Assembly (NCBI GenBank): GCA_030696695.1 | Contig: JAUYRP010000011.1 | Span: 418,819-482,818, forward strand | Direction of reading: 5' to 3' | DNA from: Methylophilus sp. | GTDB taxonomy: Bacteria; Pseudomonadota; Gammaproteobacteria; Burkholderiales; Methylophilaceae | DNA: 64,000 bases | In this document: positions 8,579-18,261 of the stretch, piece by piece | Numbering within the stretch: position 1 is the first letter of the stretch | Layout of the letters: each line of letters starts with the position of its first letter | Program-made: the position numbers and the translations under genes | Notes under the pieces: generated by a model | Told to the model about the DNA's origin: nothing | The model's input: only the letters and a program-made list of their open reading frames with translations | Databases searched by the model: none

Positions 8579-10196
8579 CACGTGCCCTCCCGGTTAACTG
8601 CCTTCTGTCTTTCACTACGGCCAATACGGTATCGCGCCGGATTACTTCACCTATGACCTCACCCTGCAAGACTTGATCGCAATTCATATTGGTAGATGAC
8701 ATGTAGAAATCGGCTGACTGCCAGTCTTTAACCACCATAAACCGATCATCTAAGTAAGCGCTGCCTTGAAACGACTCCGCACATACAGCAACACTAAAGG
8801 GCGCGTCCTCCGCACGCAAAGGCAATGCCATCAATATATGGGATGCCTCGCGCAAGCTGCTGGACCAATAATCACTCTCCCATTGCTCCTCCGCTTCTCT
8901 CGTTTCACCTGCCAAATGATTATAAAAAACATATTCGTAAGGATGAAGCTGTATGCATTGAACAAGAGTAGATATCGACAACCCGATGCAAAGCACGCTG
9001 TAAACAATGCGCTTAATGTTTGCACTTTGCAATGCTGAGAAGGTGTAATCAATGCCCAGGGCAGCCAATACCGCAAGTGGCGGTAAGATAAATGTAAAAT
9101 GCCTCACGCCGTTATATAAAGCTGGCTCAGTGATGAGTACAAATGCCAATGGAAACAAGATGGCCACCAGCAAAGGATTCAATATTAACGCATGCTTAGA
9201 ATACCAATAGGCGCGCATATTGCTCAAACGCGCTAGTACAAACCAAGTAATGCTCACCAAACCTAATAAGAATACTTCTGGCAGCTTAACCAATAGGTAA
9301 TGTAATAAATAGGTTCTAGTTACATTGCCTATGGAGGTAACCATGCCATCATCAATGGTCAACATGTTGAATGAGAAGTGAGAGAATGCTTTAATCGCCT
9401 CGGAAGGATGGCTGGGTGACATCACACCCCAAGGCCAAAACACAGCCATAATAATGAAAGCGACCAACGCAGCGGGTAATAAATGTAGACTTGCTCGCAG
9501 TAGATACGCCAGTCTATCTGACCATTGCTTAGCCATCACCAAGCTGCCTAGCATCAGCGACATGACTAAATAAACAACTGCGAAACCACCGCCAATACGC
9601 ATACCCAGAGCACAGCCGATTGCGATACCAAGCTTAATACTCAGCTGCAGTGGAATAGTAGGGCCAAGACGGCAAACTTGAATCGTGTAATAGAGCGCCC
9701 AAGTCATGCAGGTTGCAAAAGGAATGTCTTTAGTATGCGTAAACATGGCGCCAGTCCATGCAGCCGTGAGGCTAAGTAAAGCGAGTGCGATAAACCCAGT
9801 GCGCGACGTGCCTAGTGTGTAAGCAATTTTGTAAACTGCCAAAAGACCAAACAAACCAAAACTTGCAGAGAGTAAGTGGCGCATATCCCAAAGCCACATT
9901 ACATTGGCTTTTTCAATGAGCGCTGCAATCACATCAAAAAAACCACCGTAAAGGTAAAGGTTTTTATAATGAAATGCTGATTGGTTTTGAAATCCAGATT
10001 CGTAGAACTCTAGCAACAAGCGTCCATAAACATGCTGTACTTCCTCATCGTTACTAATACCGTATTGCCTAAATGTCAGCAAAGTAAATAGGATCAATAT
10101 TGCCAGCAAACCATAGCTCGCAAATGTATATCGTTTAGAGGTGTGAGCAGGTATCAAGTCATTGATTTCAATATGAGGTGCGAGATTATTATCCAA
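8553..10196 (-). CDS. GT-C fold membrane glycosyltransferase (ArnT/PMT-like)
   Basis: A 547-residue polytopic protein with about 11-12 membrane helices. The first periplasmic loop has the acidic SNDEEVQHVYG motif expected of GT-C enzymes of the GT39/GT83 group, and MFTHTKDIPFA follows an early helix. These enzymes use polyprenyl-phosphate sugars on the periplasmic side to modify lipid A, O-antigen or protein. The soluble C-terminal part (about 400-547) is not recognised. The start is TTG at 10196; no in-frame ATG fits, and the ribosome-binding site is weak, so the start is uncertain. It heads the four-gene operon whose next member should make its donor. Confidence 0.8.
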   Translation of the reverse strand: MDNNLAPHIEINDLIPAHTSKRYTFASYGLLAILILFTLLTFRQYGISNDEEVQHVYGRLLLEFYESGFQNQSAFHYKNLYLYGGFFDVIAALIEKANVMWLWDMRHLLSASFGLFGLLAVYKIAYTLGTSRTGFIALALLSLTAAWTGAMFTHTKDIPFATCMTWALYYTIQVCRLGPTIPLQLSIKLGIAIGCALGMRIGGGFAVVYLVMSLMLGSLVMAKQWSDRLAYLLRASLHLLPAALVAFIIMAVFWPWGVMSPSHPSEAIKAFSHFSFNMLTIDDGMVTSIGNVTRTYLLHYLLVKLPEVFLLGLVSITWFVLARLSNMRAYWYSKHALILNPLLVAILFPLAFVLITEPALYNGVRHFTFILPPLAVLAALGIDYTFSALQSANIKRIVYSVLCIGLSISTLVQCIQLHPYEYVFYNHLAGETREAEEQWESDYWSSSLREASHILMALPLRAEDAPFSVAVCAESFQGSAYLDDRFMVVKDWQSADFYMSSTNMNCDQVLQGEVIGEVIRRDTVLAVVKDRRQLTGRARDATPAPHE

Positions 10197-10311
10197 ATTG
10201 ATGCATAACGGAAGATAGACACACCTTGATGCATGAAAAATAGTTTTAGGCTTGTGGTTTCACCGATGTACTTTGCCTTAGAGAATGACCAGTGAATGGA
10301 TAACACCCATT

Positions 10312-10343
10312 AAAAAACCACACTCAACTTGAGTGTGGTTTTT
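10312..10343 (-). terminator. Intrinsic terminator downstream of the BON-domain gene (possibly bidirectional)
   Basis: A 9-bp stem (CCACACTCA with TGAGTGTGG) with a short loop is flanked by an A-run on one side and a T-run on the other, so U-tracts would form on both strands. It lies just after the end of the minus-strand EF-hand/BON gene and before the GT-C operon start. Confidence 0.8.
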
Positions 10344-10380
10344 ATGAGCTAGCCTATTAGTAATATCGTGCTTAAACGTA

Positions 10381-10896
10381 TTAGCTTTTAACGACCAAAC
10401 CATTTTTGATGGATTTAACGCCTTCAACAGTAGCTACCACCTGCTCGGCCTTGGCTTTCATCGTTTCATCTGCAACGAAACCACTTAACACCACCTCACC
10501 TTTGTAGGTCTCTACACTGATTTTCAGTGACTTGAGAGATTCCTCAGCCAACAGTTTCGCTTTGGCCTTAGTAGTAATCACACTATCACTCACCACTTGC
10601 GACACTTTTTGCTCACTCACTTGTGTTTTGATTTCAGCATACTCGTTTTTGTCTAATGTACCGTCGCTGTCTTTATCTGCCTTAGCGAACAATTTGCTAT
10701 TCAATGACTTATCCTTTTCAGCTTCAGTCATGGTCAACAGCCCATTTTTGTTCACGTCCAACTGATTGAACTGCTCTGAGTAAGAACTTTGCGTATCTTG
10801 TACCTTATCGGTGTCGAATGCACTGGCATGAAATGACACACCTGCCGCTAACATTGTTAAAGCAATCGTTGTTTTTTTAGTGTTGATATTGTTCAT
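10381..10896 (-). CDS. Periplasmic EF-hand and BON domain protein
   Basis: A signal peptide (MNNINTKKTTIALTML... cleaved after the ASA motif) is followed by two EF-hand loops, DVNKNGLLTMTE and DKDSDGTLDKNE, both with the expected calcium ligands at positions 1, 3, 5 and 12. A C-terminal BON domain of about 65 residues follows (SVITTKAKAKLL ... GEVVLSGFV ... VEGVKSIKNGL). BON domains occur in OsmY-like proteins and are thought to bind phospholipid. AGGAG lies 8 bases before the ATG at 10896, which decides the start. The EF-hand plus BON combination suggests a calcium-responsive envelope stress protein, which is inference. Its terminator is the hairpin at 10312-10343. Confidence 0.85.
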   Translation of the reverse strand: MNNINTKKTTIALTMLAAGVSFHASAFDTDKVQDTQSSYSEQFNQLDVNKNGLLTMTEAEKDKSLNSKLFAKADKDSDGTLDKNEYAEIKTQVSEQKVSQVVSDSVITTKAKAKLLAEESLKSLKISVETYKGEVVLSGFVADETMKAKAEQVVATVEGVKSIKNGLVVKS

Positions 10897-11043
10897 TTCT
10901 GTTCTCCTAAGTATTGAATATGTACAAAACAAAGTACGTTTTGTTGAATGCCATCTTAAGGAGATTGAAAAACTAGGTAAGTCGTAGATTCTCCGATTAT
11001 TGTGTCAGAAAATGACTACATGCTGGTTTAACTATCCGAGGAT

Positions 11044-12465
11044 TTAACTATCCGAAGCCTTAACATCTAAAGGTAGGATAGCGCGCGTAAATAGGCCATT
11101 GCCTACAGTGCTGGCCACCTCAAAGTGCCCACCAATGGCCAATACACGATGTCGCATGCCACTTAAGCCATGGGTTTTGGTGTCTAAATTATCTAAATCT
11201 AAGCCCACACCATTGTCTTGGATTTCGATTTTCAAATGCTTGTCATCACTAATCATATGAATAGAGAGCGCTGTGGCTTTGGCGTACTTATTACAATTAT
11301 TCAATGTCTCTTGCACAATTCTGTAGGCAACTAAACTAATGGTTTCGTTAATTTGGGTGCTCTCATCAGGCAAGGTTATGGTGAGCTCCCACTTATTACG
11401 CTCTACCGCATCATCAATTAACGAGCGTAACGCAGGCCAGAATCCAAACGATGAAATCATAGAGGGATGCAACTCTTGCACTACTTGGCGTTTAAAGTTG
11501 ATGCCCTGATCTAAATACGTGTTGGTTTTTTTCAGTTTCTCAGCAACTTCTGGATGTGTTTTTCCTATAGATTTGATTACCCATGAGATATCCATTTTAG
11601 AAGCAGTTAAGATTGAGCCTAATTCATCATGCAACTCTCGGGCTAACTTATAACGTTCGCGTTCTACATCTGCTTGATAATCTAAAGCTAAGCTACGTAG
11701 CAATTTGCTTTGCTCAATGGCATGTGTTTCATGACGTTGATTTTCATCTGATAAGCGCTGTTGTAACGCTGCTTTGTCTGAGAGCTCTTTTAGTAGCTGC
11801 TTGATCACCATCACCACTAGAAAAATGAGGATGATTGGGCCTGCAATTACTGAAGTGCGGATGACGGCGCGCGTGACGTTACGTGCCTGATACACTGATT
11901 TTAACTTGTCCCTTAAGGCTGCCTGCAACTCTTCGGTATTCAAACTAATGCTATTCATCTGAATTAAACCACTGTCTAATTTCACCACTTTTTTGGCATC
12001 AGCTACTTTACCGTTGGTGGCAAACTCCAAGGTGACGTCCATTTCAGAAATTTTGGCCCCTACATCTGCAGACAGCTTACCAAGAATAGCTTGTTCGTTT
12101 TTATATGCTGCCGCAGGAGATATTGCTAGCAGCTCAGACTGTATGGTTTGAACGCTTTTTTTTGCGTCTTCCACGCCCACATCATAAAACAGCAGGTAAT
12201 CTTTTGAGTGTGTCAGTAAATAGCCACGTTGCGCACTTTCAGCCTTGTAGATATGGCCACGCAATTGTGAGACTTCTTGCACAATACGATTAAGTTGCGC
12301 AATTTGATTCGATTTTTCGGTGGCGTCATGGAGCCAGTTTTCGTTAAAAAATAAGCTGAAAATAGTCACGATGAGTGACACGCCCAATAACCCGATATTT
12401 CGACCACCAAAAATATCAAAAAGTTGATCAAACTTGGTAAACAGTAATTCAAGAAATTTTCGCAT
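11044..12465 (-). CDS. CHASE3-domain sensor histidine kinase (NarL-partner type, HisKA_3)
   Basis: The N-terminus has a membrane helix (about residues 20-40), a roughly 160-residue helical extracytoplasmic CHASE3-like domain with the AESAQRGYLLT motif, a second membrane helix (about 200-220), a coiled linker, the HisKA_3 dimerisation motif LARELHDELGS with the phospho-acceptor His at 279, and HATPase_c with NKY, DNGVGL and GLSGMRHR. These kinases phosphorylate NarL/FixJ regulators; one is encoded 1.3 kb away on the other strand. The ATG at 12465 is preferred over a GTG at 12507 that adds 14 residues; neither has a strong ribosome-binding site. The stimulus is unknown, perhaps envelope or osmotic stress given its neighbours. 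Confidence 0.88.
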   Translation of the reverse strand: MRKFLELLFTKFDQLFDIFGGRNIGLLGVSLIVTIFSLFFNENWLHDATEKSNQIAQLNRIVQEVSQLRGHIYKAESAQRGYLLTHSKDYLLFYDVGVEDAKKSVQTIQSELLAISPAAAYKNEQAILGKLSADVGAKISEMDVTLEFATNGKVADAKKVVKLDSGLIQMNSISLNTEELQAALRDKLKSVYQARNVTRAVIRTSVIAGPIILIFLVVMVIKQLLKELSDKAALQQRLSDENQRHETHAIEQSKLLRSLALDYQADVERERYKLARELHDELGSILTASKMDISWVIKSIGKTHPEVAEKLKKTNTYLDQGINFKRQVVQELHPSMISSFGFWPALRSLIDDAVERNKWELTITLPDESTQINETISLVAYRIVQETLNNCNKYAKATALSIHMISDDKHLKIEIQDNGVGLDLDNLDTKTHGLSGMRHRVLAIGGHFEVASTVGNGLFTRAILPLDVKASDS

Positions 12466-12674
12466 CAGACTCAGTAAATTCGACAAAACTATTCGTGAGA
12501 ATAACACGCTTCAGTGACATCCGCATGTATCTATGCCCCCTATTTATGCAATGCTTGTAGGCGCTTTCTTACATGGGTTTCAGACATTCACCACTCATGC
12601 ATCAACATGGCTATAGTTAATATAGCAACACGTTGTACGCAATCATTTAAAGCGTACTTATTAAGGAGATCAAC

Positions 12675-12830
12675 ATGCTTCATTACACCGTTGTATTTTT
12701 AGTCATTGCGCTTATTTCCGCAGTGTTTGGTTTTGGCGGTATCGCAGCGAGTGCAGCAGGCATTGCAAAAATATTGTTTTTTGTATTTTTGATACTGACC
12801 ATTATTTCGTTTTTAAAATCTAGAAGTTAA
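12675..12830 (+). CDS. DUF1328 (YtjA/UPF0391) small membrane protein
   Basis: A 51-residue open frame with an AAGGAGATCAAC ribosome-binding site directly before the ATG. Two hydrophobic helices (about residues 3-18 and 30-47) flank the glycine/alanine turn [20 protein letters not shown], which is diagnostic of the DUF1328 (YtjA) family of stress-induced two-helix inner-membrane proteins. The function of the family is unknown. It leads a run of three small membrane-protein genes on this strand (DUF1328, DUF883, YqjE-like) and is followed by the response regulator, so it probably belongs to that regulon. Confidence 0.9.
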   Translation: MLHYTVVFLVIALISAVFGFGGIAASAAGIAKILFFVFLILTIISFLKSRS

Positions 12831-12875
12831 TTTTTAAACGCACATTCAATTCAATACATTTATTAGGAGTCAATT

Positions 12876-13295
12876 ATGTTTAATTTAAATAAAGAAAATA
12901 TCCGTTCTGAAGCAGACCAACTTGCACAAGAAGCCAACAATACCGTGGATAAAGTAGCCAATCAGGTTAAATCATCCGCTGCAAAAGCTTCAGAAAAAAT
13001 TGTCAATAAGACTGAAGCCACTAAAGATCAGGCTGAATCATTGATCAATAGCTTAAGAAATTTACTTGATGAGCACAAACAACGATCAAAAGTGGATGAA
13101 TTTAAAGAGCAACTTACTGACAAAGCAGCTGAGTTAAAAGCAGTGGTGACGGACGAAGTCACACATGCCTATGCAACCACTAAACAGCGTGCTGCAGATA
13201 CTGTGAAAGAAAATCCAGTGGGCACTTTGGTGCTAGTAGCTGGTGTGGGCTTACTGTTAGGTTATGTGTTAGGCTCAAAACAATCTTCACAATAA
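12876..13295 (+). CDS. DUF883 (ElaB/YqjD/YgaM) family membrane-anchored protein
   Basis: A 139-residue protein, mostly an amphipathic, charged alpha-helix, with the conserved C-terminal ENPVGTLVLVAGVGLLLGYVLGSK membrane anchor of the ElaB/YqjD family. In Escherichia coli members are tail-anchored, stationary-phase induced and bind ribosomes at the inner membrane. AGGAG lies upstream of the ATG. Position 45 bases after DUF1328 and 13 bases before the YqjE-like gene matches the E. coli yqjD-yqjE order and supports a common transcript. Confidence 0.9.
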   Translation: MFNLNKENIRSEADQLAQEANNTVDKVANQVKSSAAKASEKIVNKTEATKDQAESLINSLRNLLDEHKQRSKVDEFKEQLTDKAAELKAVVTDEVTHAYATTKQRAADTVKENPVGTLVLVAGVGLLLGYVLGSKQSSQ

Positions 13296-13308
13296 GAAAG
13301 CATAAACT

Positions 13309-13764
13309 ATGTTTGCATCCATTCTAAAAATGATTACCTTCTACTTAATCGGCAACCGTATCTCTGAAGCTAAACAGGATTTAATAGCGGTGAAAGATAA
13401 CGCAGCAGACTACGCTGAAAGCAGAGTAATGCGCATTAAACTGAATGTGATGCAAGATTTACAGCGCATCGTAAATAGTTTCATTGGTTTTTTAGTGATG
13501 TTTTCCGCGATTATTTTCAGTGGCTTGCTAGGCTTAATGTGGTTATTTGCCACCGCCTGGCAAAGCCCAAATCGCGAACTTATTTTAGGGATTGCTATGT
13601 TAGTACCACTGTGCGTCAGCGCTGTTATTTACTTGGCGATAAAAGCCTCTTGGCAGAAAAAACCCTTGTTAAATGAAACAACCGAATTAATCTCCAATGA
13701 TTGGCAAACGTTCCGCCACGGACTGGATGGGACTGCCGATACTTCGGATGAAGCAAACCGTTAA
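13309..13764 (+). CDS. YqjE-like phage-holin superfamily III membrane protein
   Basis: A 151-residue protein with an amphipathic N-terminal third, two membrane helices (about residues 64-85 and 95-115) separated by a short loop, and a soluble C-terminal tail. This layout and its position after a DUF883 gene match YqjE-like proteins of the holin superfamily III group. It is probably an inner-membrane stress protein that partners the DUF883 product; no lytic role is implied. It ends 45 bases before the response regulator. Confidence 0.75.
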   Translation: MFASILKMITFYLIGNRISEAKQDLIAVKDNAADYAESRVMRIKLNVMQDLQRIVNSFIGFLVMFSAIIFSGLLGLMWLFATAWQSPNRELILGIAMLVPLCVSAVIYLAIKASWQKKPLLNETTELISNDWQTFRHGLDGTADTSDEANR

Positions 13765-13809
13765 TTCGTATGGTTTAATACACACTACTCCACTACCCGG
13801 ACCACCCGC

Positions 13810-14442
13810 ATGAAAAAAATCCTACTTGTTGATGACCATAAAATTGTCTTGCAAGGTTTACGCAACTTGATTGAGTTGGAATCCGATTTAGAAGTCACAG
13901 ATGAAGCCTCTTCCGGTGTAGAGGCTTTAAACTTGATACGCAAAAATAAATACGATGTGGTGGTGCTGGATATTTCTATGCCAGACAAGAATGGTGTAGA
14001 CACCTTACACGATCTTAAACACATTGCCCCAGATTTACCTGTGCTAGTGTTAAGTGGCTATGCTGAAGAGCAGTACGCACTCAATCTAATGCGTAGCGGA
14101 TGTAAAGGTTACCTTTCTAAAGATGCGGATTCTGATGAAATCATCCGTGCTATTCGCACCATTGCACAAGGCAAAAAATACATCTCCTCACAACTGGCCG
14201 AGTTAATGACAAACGAACTCAGCCACCCTTCTGACAAACAACTCCACGAACAATTGTCTGAACGTGAATTTCAAGTGTTCTTTAAACTGGCGAGTGGGCT
14301 AACGCCAACAGAAATTGCTGAAGAGTTGCATATCAGCATTAAAACAGTCAGTACCTATCGCACCAGAATTTTAGAAAAAATGAGTTTAAAAACCAATGCC
14401 GACTTAACTTACTATGCCATTAAATATGCCTTGGTTACCTAA
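13810..14442 (+). CDS. NarL/FixJ family response regulator
   Basis: A receiver domain (residues 3-120) has the acidic pair D8-D9, phospho-acceptor D54 in VVLDISMPD, the conserved Ser in VLSGYAEE and Lys in YLSKDAD. A LuxR-type helix-turn-helix follows at about 145-205 (LSEREFQVFFKLASG ... IAEELHISIKTVSTYRTRILEKM). It is the evident partner of the HisKA_3 kinase encoded divergently at 11-12.5 kb. It likely controls the DUF1328-DUF883-YqjE genes just upstream and perhaps the BON gene, an inference from gene order only. Confidence 0.93.
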   Translation: MKKILLVDDHKIVLQGLRNLIELESDLEVTDEASSGVEALNLIRKNKYDVVVLDISMPDKNGVDTLHDLKHIAPDLPVLVLSGYAEEQYALNLMRSGCKGYLSKDADSDEIIRAIRTIAQGKKYISSQLAELMTNELSHPSDKQLHEQLSEREFQVFFKLASGLTPTEIAEELHISIKTVSTYRTRILEKMSLKTNADLTYYAIKYALVT

Positions 14443-14541
14443 AGTGAGCACTGGCAAAGTATGTAGGACAAAGCCCGATACATTTGTAGTGGCACTTTTA
14501 TTACATTATGGTTTTATTTGGCACCTTTTGCAGAAAAAATC

Positions 14542-14922
14542 ATGATGCGTGTACTTTTGGTCGAAGATTCCCAGTTGTTACGTGACTCTCTTATGGAGAT
14601 GCTCAGTGGCTGTGTACACGTCAAAATAGATGACTATGCAACCAATAAACAAGAAGCGATTACTTTGCTGGATGCTAAAGAATATGATTTCATGATTGCG
14701 GACATAGAGTTGGCGCAAGGCAATGGTTTTGAGGTGGTAAAACATACCATGAGTCCAGACTATCCGTTTAAACGTCCGTTAACGCTCATGCTGACAAATC
14801 ACACCAACGGGTACTTTAAAAACCTAGCCAATCAATTAGGCGTAAAGTATTTTTATGACAAATCCATGGATTTTGAAACTGCAATTCAAACCATAGAGGA
14901 TGAATCTAAAAATTTCGCATAA
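14542..14922 (+). CDS. Stand-alone response regulator receiver domain
   Basis: A single receiver domain with E8-D9 as acidic pair, D54 in IADIELAQGNG as phospho-acceptor site, Thr in MLTNHTNG and Lys in YFYDKSMD. There is no output domain, so it may act as a phosphate sink or by protein contact, like CheY-type proteins. The start is an ATG-ATG pair at 14542/14545 without a visible ribosome-binding site; a TTG at 14518 would add 8 residues. It follows the NarL-type regulator by about 100 bases and ends in a strong terminator, so it is the last gene of this signalling cluster. Confidence 0.85.
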   Translation: MMRVLLVEDSQLLRDSLMEMLSGCVHVKIDDYATNKQEAITLLDAKEYDFMIADIELAQGNGFEVVKHTMSPDYPFKRPLTLMLTNHTNGYFKNLANQLGVKYFYDKSMDFETAIQTIEDESKNFA

Positions 14923-14952
14923 AAAAACGGGTATTCAATACCCGTTTTTTTC
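14921..14952 (+). terminator. Intrinsic terminator of the receiver-domain gene
   Basis: A hairpin of ACGGGTATT with AATACCCGT is preceded by an A-run and followed by seven T. It overlaps the stop codon of the receiver gene and may also serve the convergent TraB gene. Confidence 0.85.
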
Positions 14953-14985
14953 ATTCTGATCCAACTCATTACTACCAACAAAACC

Positions 14986-15870
14986 TTAACGCATTTTTAA
15001 TGGTGTTAATGTAAACCCTGCCTGTTTAAATGCTGCTATCAAACCAGTCTTGCCTGCTAGGTGGGAGGCGCCCACTGCAACAAAAGTAGGTCCTTCGCTA
15101 GCCTTTGCAATACTGCGTTGCGCCATCACTACGTTACGTTCATCCAACAGTTTTGCGCGCATTTTTTGCCATATTGGCTTAGGCAACATTCCACCGGTAA
15201 TTTGCTCATCTAAACTGGAAATTTTCTCTGCATCGCCTTTTAAATAAGCGTTGATCAGCTTTTCAAAGTCTTTTTCTTTTTGCTCAGGGGTGCGCTTTAA
15301 TACGGCTCGCAGCATCACCATTTGTTCCTCTAAACTAAAGCTATCCATTACCCCAAAATGCTCTTGTGGCGTCTCAATGCCCACCACATCCTTCGATAAG
15401 TCTTCTGATTTTGTCATCAGTAAATTGTCTTGTGCAAATGGCGTTTGCGGCTTTGGCAAATCAAAAATCACAGCCAATAGCCATGGTTTCATTTGCATGG
15501 CTGCGCCTAAGTGCATCACATGAAAATCCGCTAACTCCCGCACTTGCTCAAACTCTTCGTTGGTCATCAATGTCGCGATATTGCCTTCAGGCAACATCAG
15601 TAATTTGGGGTCTTGGCTGGGCGACACCTCCATCATAAAAGTGTCCACAGCATTCAACGCCTCTAGTACTTGCGGTGAAAAGTCAGCAACACGATTGTCA
15701 TCGGTGTGCATGGTGCCAAATAAATAACTGGTGATGCCAGTTGGCGACTCCATTTTCCAGAACAACCCTTTATCAGCAGCTTGCACCCATAAAGGTGACA
15801 ACATCAGTAGCGTTGCAAGCCAATAGATAGGGGTTTTAAACAATATTGCTGGACTAGAAAAACGGGACAT
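14986..15870 (-). CDS. TraB/GumN family protein
   Basis: A signal peptide (about residues 1-31, ending WVQAAD) precedes a domain with the family motifs GITSYLFGTMHTDD (GxxH-type motif) at the start and VAVGASHLAGKTGLIAAFKQAGF at the end, plus a conserved Glu in EVSPSQ. TraB/GumN proteins are predicted metal-dependent hydrolases related to Tiki proteases; their bacterial role is mostly unknown. CAGGAGAG lies 6 bases before the ATG, which fixes the start. Length (294) fits the family. It would act in the periplasm. Confidence 0.88.
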   Translation of the reverse strand: MSRFSSPAILFKTPIYWLATLLMLSPLWVQAADKGLFWKMESPTGITSYLFGTMHTDDNRVADFSPQVLEALNAVDTFMMEVSPSQDPKLLMLPEGNIATLMTNEEFEQVRELADFHVMHLGAAMQMKPWLLAVIFDLPKPQTPFAQDNLLMTKSEDLSKDVVGIETPQEHFGVMDSFSLEEQMVMLRAVLKRTPEQKEKDFEKLINAYLKGDAEKISSLDEQITGGMLPKPIWQKMRAKLLDERNVVMAQRSIAKASEGPTFVAVGASHLAGKTGLIAAFKQAGFTLTPLKMR

Positions 15871-15921
15871 ATTCTCTCCTGAGTGTGCACATGCGCTTCT
15901 GAAAGACCACAGCCAATTTCA

Positions 15922-18174
15922 CTAGTTCTGTTTGGCTGGTTTTTTACTGGCTTGTCTGTGTGGTTTTGCAGACTCTACAACTTTAACGCCTGCTTTAGGC
16001 CGTTGTGCACTCTTAGCTTGGTAAGGCCTAGCTGCATTTTTCATGTCATTGAATGATCTCGGCAAGGGCTTAGCTTTAAAACTGGTGCCATCAGATTGAC
16101 GAATGGTGCCGATTACAGCTGGTTGAAATGCAGGCACCAAATGCTTTTTGCTGTTACCGATCAAATCGGCACGTCCCATACGCTTCAAAGCCTCGCGCAA
16201 CATTGGCCAGTTAGCTGGGTCATGGTAGCGGATAAACGCTTTGTGTAGCTTACGCACACTACCCGCTTTAGCCACTGGCACATCTTCAGAATCTTCAGTG
16301 ACTTTGCGTAGCGGATTTTTACCACTGTGATACATGGCCGTGGCCATTGCCATGGGTGTAGGGGTAAAGTTTTGTACTTGATCTAAGCGGAAATCATATT
16401 TTTTGAGCCAGAGTGCTAAATTCAGCATGTCTTCATCAGTAGTGCCAGGGTGGGATGCAATAAAGTATGGGATTAAATATTGCTTCTTGCCTGCCTCTGC
16501 ACTGAATTTCTCAAACATGGCTTTGAATTCATCATATGCGCCCATGCCAGGTTTCATCATTTTGCTCAGCACATTCTCTTCAGAGTGTTCTGGTGCGATT
16601 TTTAAATAACCACCTACATGATGCTGCACCAACTCTTTAACATATTCTGGTGATTTCACTGCCAAATCGTAACGTAAGCCAGATCCAATCAGAATCTTCT
16701 TCACCCCTTTGATGGCGCGCGCTTTGCGATAGAGTTGTATCAAAGCACTATGATCTGTATTGAGATTTTCGCAAATACCTGGATAAACGCAGCTTAATTT
16801 ACGACAAGCCTTTTCTATCGTTTCTGACTTACATGCGATGCGATACATATTGGCGGTGGGACCGCCTAAGTCTGAAATAATGCCAGTGAAACCATCCACT
16901 TTATCGCGGATTTCTTCAATTTCTTTGAGAATTGACTCTTCGCTACGGCTTTGAATAATGCGGCCTTCATGTTCAGTAATGGAGCAGAAAGTACACCCCC
17001 CAAAACAACCGCGCATAATATTCACAGAAAAGCGAATCATCTCCCACGCAGGTATTTTGGCGTTTTTATAGATGGGATGTGGCTTACGCGCGTAAGGCAA
17101 ATCATAGACGTAATCCATCTCTTTGGTAGTGAGCGGAATGGGCGGCGGATTTAACCACACTTCACGGTCACCATGCTTTTGTACCAAAGCACGCGCATTA
17201 CCTGGATTTGCCTCCAAATGTAGTACACGTGAGGCATGGGCATACATCACAGGATTAGCTGCTACTTCCTCATAAGCGGGTAAGCGGACTACTTGCGTAG
17301 AACGGTCAGCTTTTGGCTTGCGCACAATTTGAATGGGATTTACACCCTCAGGCATCAAAGGTTTTACAGGTTCAGTTGCACAACTGGCATCTGCTTTACC
17401 CATTTTCATCTCATATGGATCCACTGGCTTATCAATTGCACCAGGTCGGTCTAGCTTGGTACTTTCAATTTCTGACCAGCCTTCTGGTACAGCCTTGCGA
17501 AGAAAAGCCGTTCCACGAATATCTTGAATGTCACTGACAGGTTCCCCTTTGGCAATTCGGTGTGACAACTCAATAATGGCACGCTCAGCATTGCCATACA
17601 CCAAAATGTCCGCTTTAGAATCCATCAGGATAGAACGGCGTACTTTATCTGACCAATAATCATAATGCGCAATTCGGCGCAAACTTGCCTCGATACTACC
17701 AATCACTAATGGCACATCAGAATATGCTTCACGACAACGTTGTGAGTAGACTAACACTGCACGGTCAGGACGCTTATTGGCTGCCGCATCAGGCGTATAT
17801 GCATCATCCGAACGGATTTTGCGGTCTGCCGTATAGCGGTTGACCATGCTATCCATATTGCCAGCGGTAATGCCAAAATATAAATTAGGCTTACCTAACA
17901 CCTTGAATGCACTGGCATTTTGCCAGTCTGGTTGTGCAATGATGCCAACGCGAAACCCTTGCGCTTCCAATAAGCGTCCAATCAAAGCAATACCAAAACT
18001 TGGGTGATCTACATAAGCATCACCTGAGACTAAAATGATGTCGCAACTATCCCACCCTAGTGCATCCATCTCAGCGCGGGTCATGGGTAAAACAGGGGCG
18101 GTTCCAAAACGTTTTGCCCAGTACGGGCGATAGGTATGAATCGGCTTGGCTAAACTATCGGTGTAAACTTCCAT
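15922..18174 (-). CDS. YgiQ family radical SAM protein
   Basis: A 750-residue protein with the N-terminal YgiQ region ([13 protein letters not shown]), a radical SAM core with the CxxxCxxC cluster in [12 protein letters not shown] at about residue 390, the KIAPEHSE and [16 protein letters not shown] motifs and a basic, Pro/Lys/Ala-rich C-terminal tail typical of this family. It should bind a 4Fe-4S cluster and SAM. The substrate of YgiQ (UPF0313) is not known. Length and full motif set argue for an intact gene. Confidence 0.93.
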   Translation of the reverse strand: MEVYTDSLAKPIHTYRPYWAKRFGTAPVLPMTRAEMDALGWDSCDIILVSGDAYVDHPSFGIALIGRLLEAQGFRVGIIAQPDWQNASAFKVLGKPNLYFGITAGNMDSMVNRYTADRKIRSDDAYTPDAAANKRPDRAVLVYSQRCREAYSDVPLVIGSIEASLRRIAHYDYWSDKVRRSILMDSKADILVYGNAERAIIELSHRIAKGEPVSDIQDIRGTAFLRKAVPEGWSEIESTKLDRPGAIDKPVDPYEMKMGKADASCATEPVKPLMPEGVNPIQIVRKPKADRSTQVVRLPAYEEVAANPVMYAHASRVLHLEANPGNARALVQKHGDREVWLNPPPIPLTTKEMDYVYDLPYARKPHPIYKNAKIPAWEMIRFSVNIMRGCFGGCTFCSITEHEGRIIQSRSEESILKEIEEIRDKVDGFTGIISDLGGPTANMYRIACKSETIEKACRKLSCVYPGICENLNTDHSALIQLYRKARAIKGVKKILIGSGLRYDLAVKSPEYVKELVQHHVGGYLKIAPEHSEENVLSKMMKPGMGAYDEFKAMFEKFSAEAGKKQYLIPYFIASHPGTTDEDMLNLALWLKKYDFRLDQVQNFTPTPMAMATAMYHSGKNPLRKVTEDSEDVPVAKAGSVRKLHKAFIRYHDPANWPMLREALKRMGRADLIGNSKKHLVPAFQPAVIGTIRQSDGTSFKAKPLPRSFNDMKNAARPYQAKSAQRPKAGVKVVESAKPHRQASKKPAKQN

Positions 18175-18261
18175 AATGTAACTATTTTACGCGCTAATGA
18201 ATTGATTTAAAACCTTTTTTTGATGATTGTAATTAAAAACTAGAAGTACTATGATTGGTGC

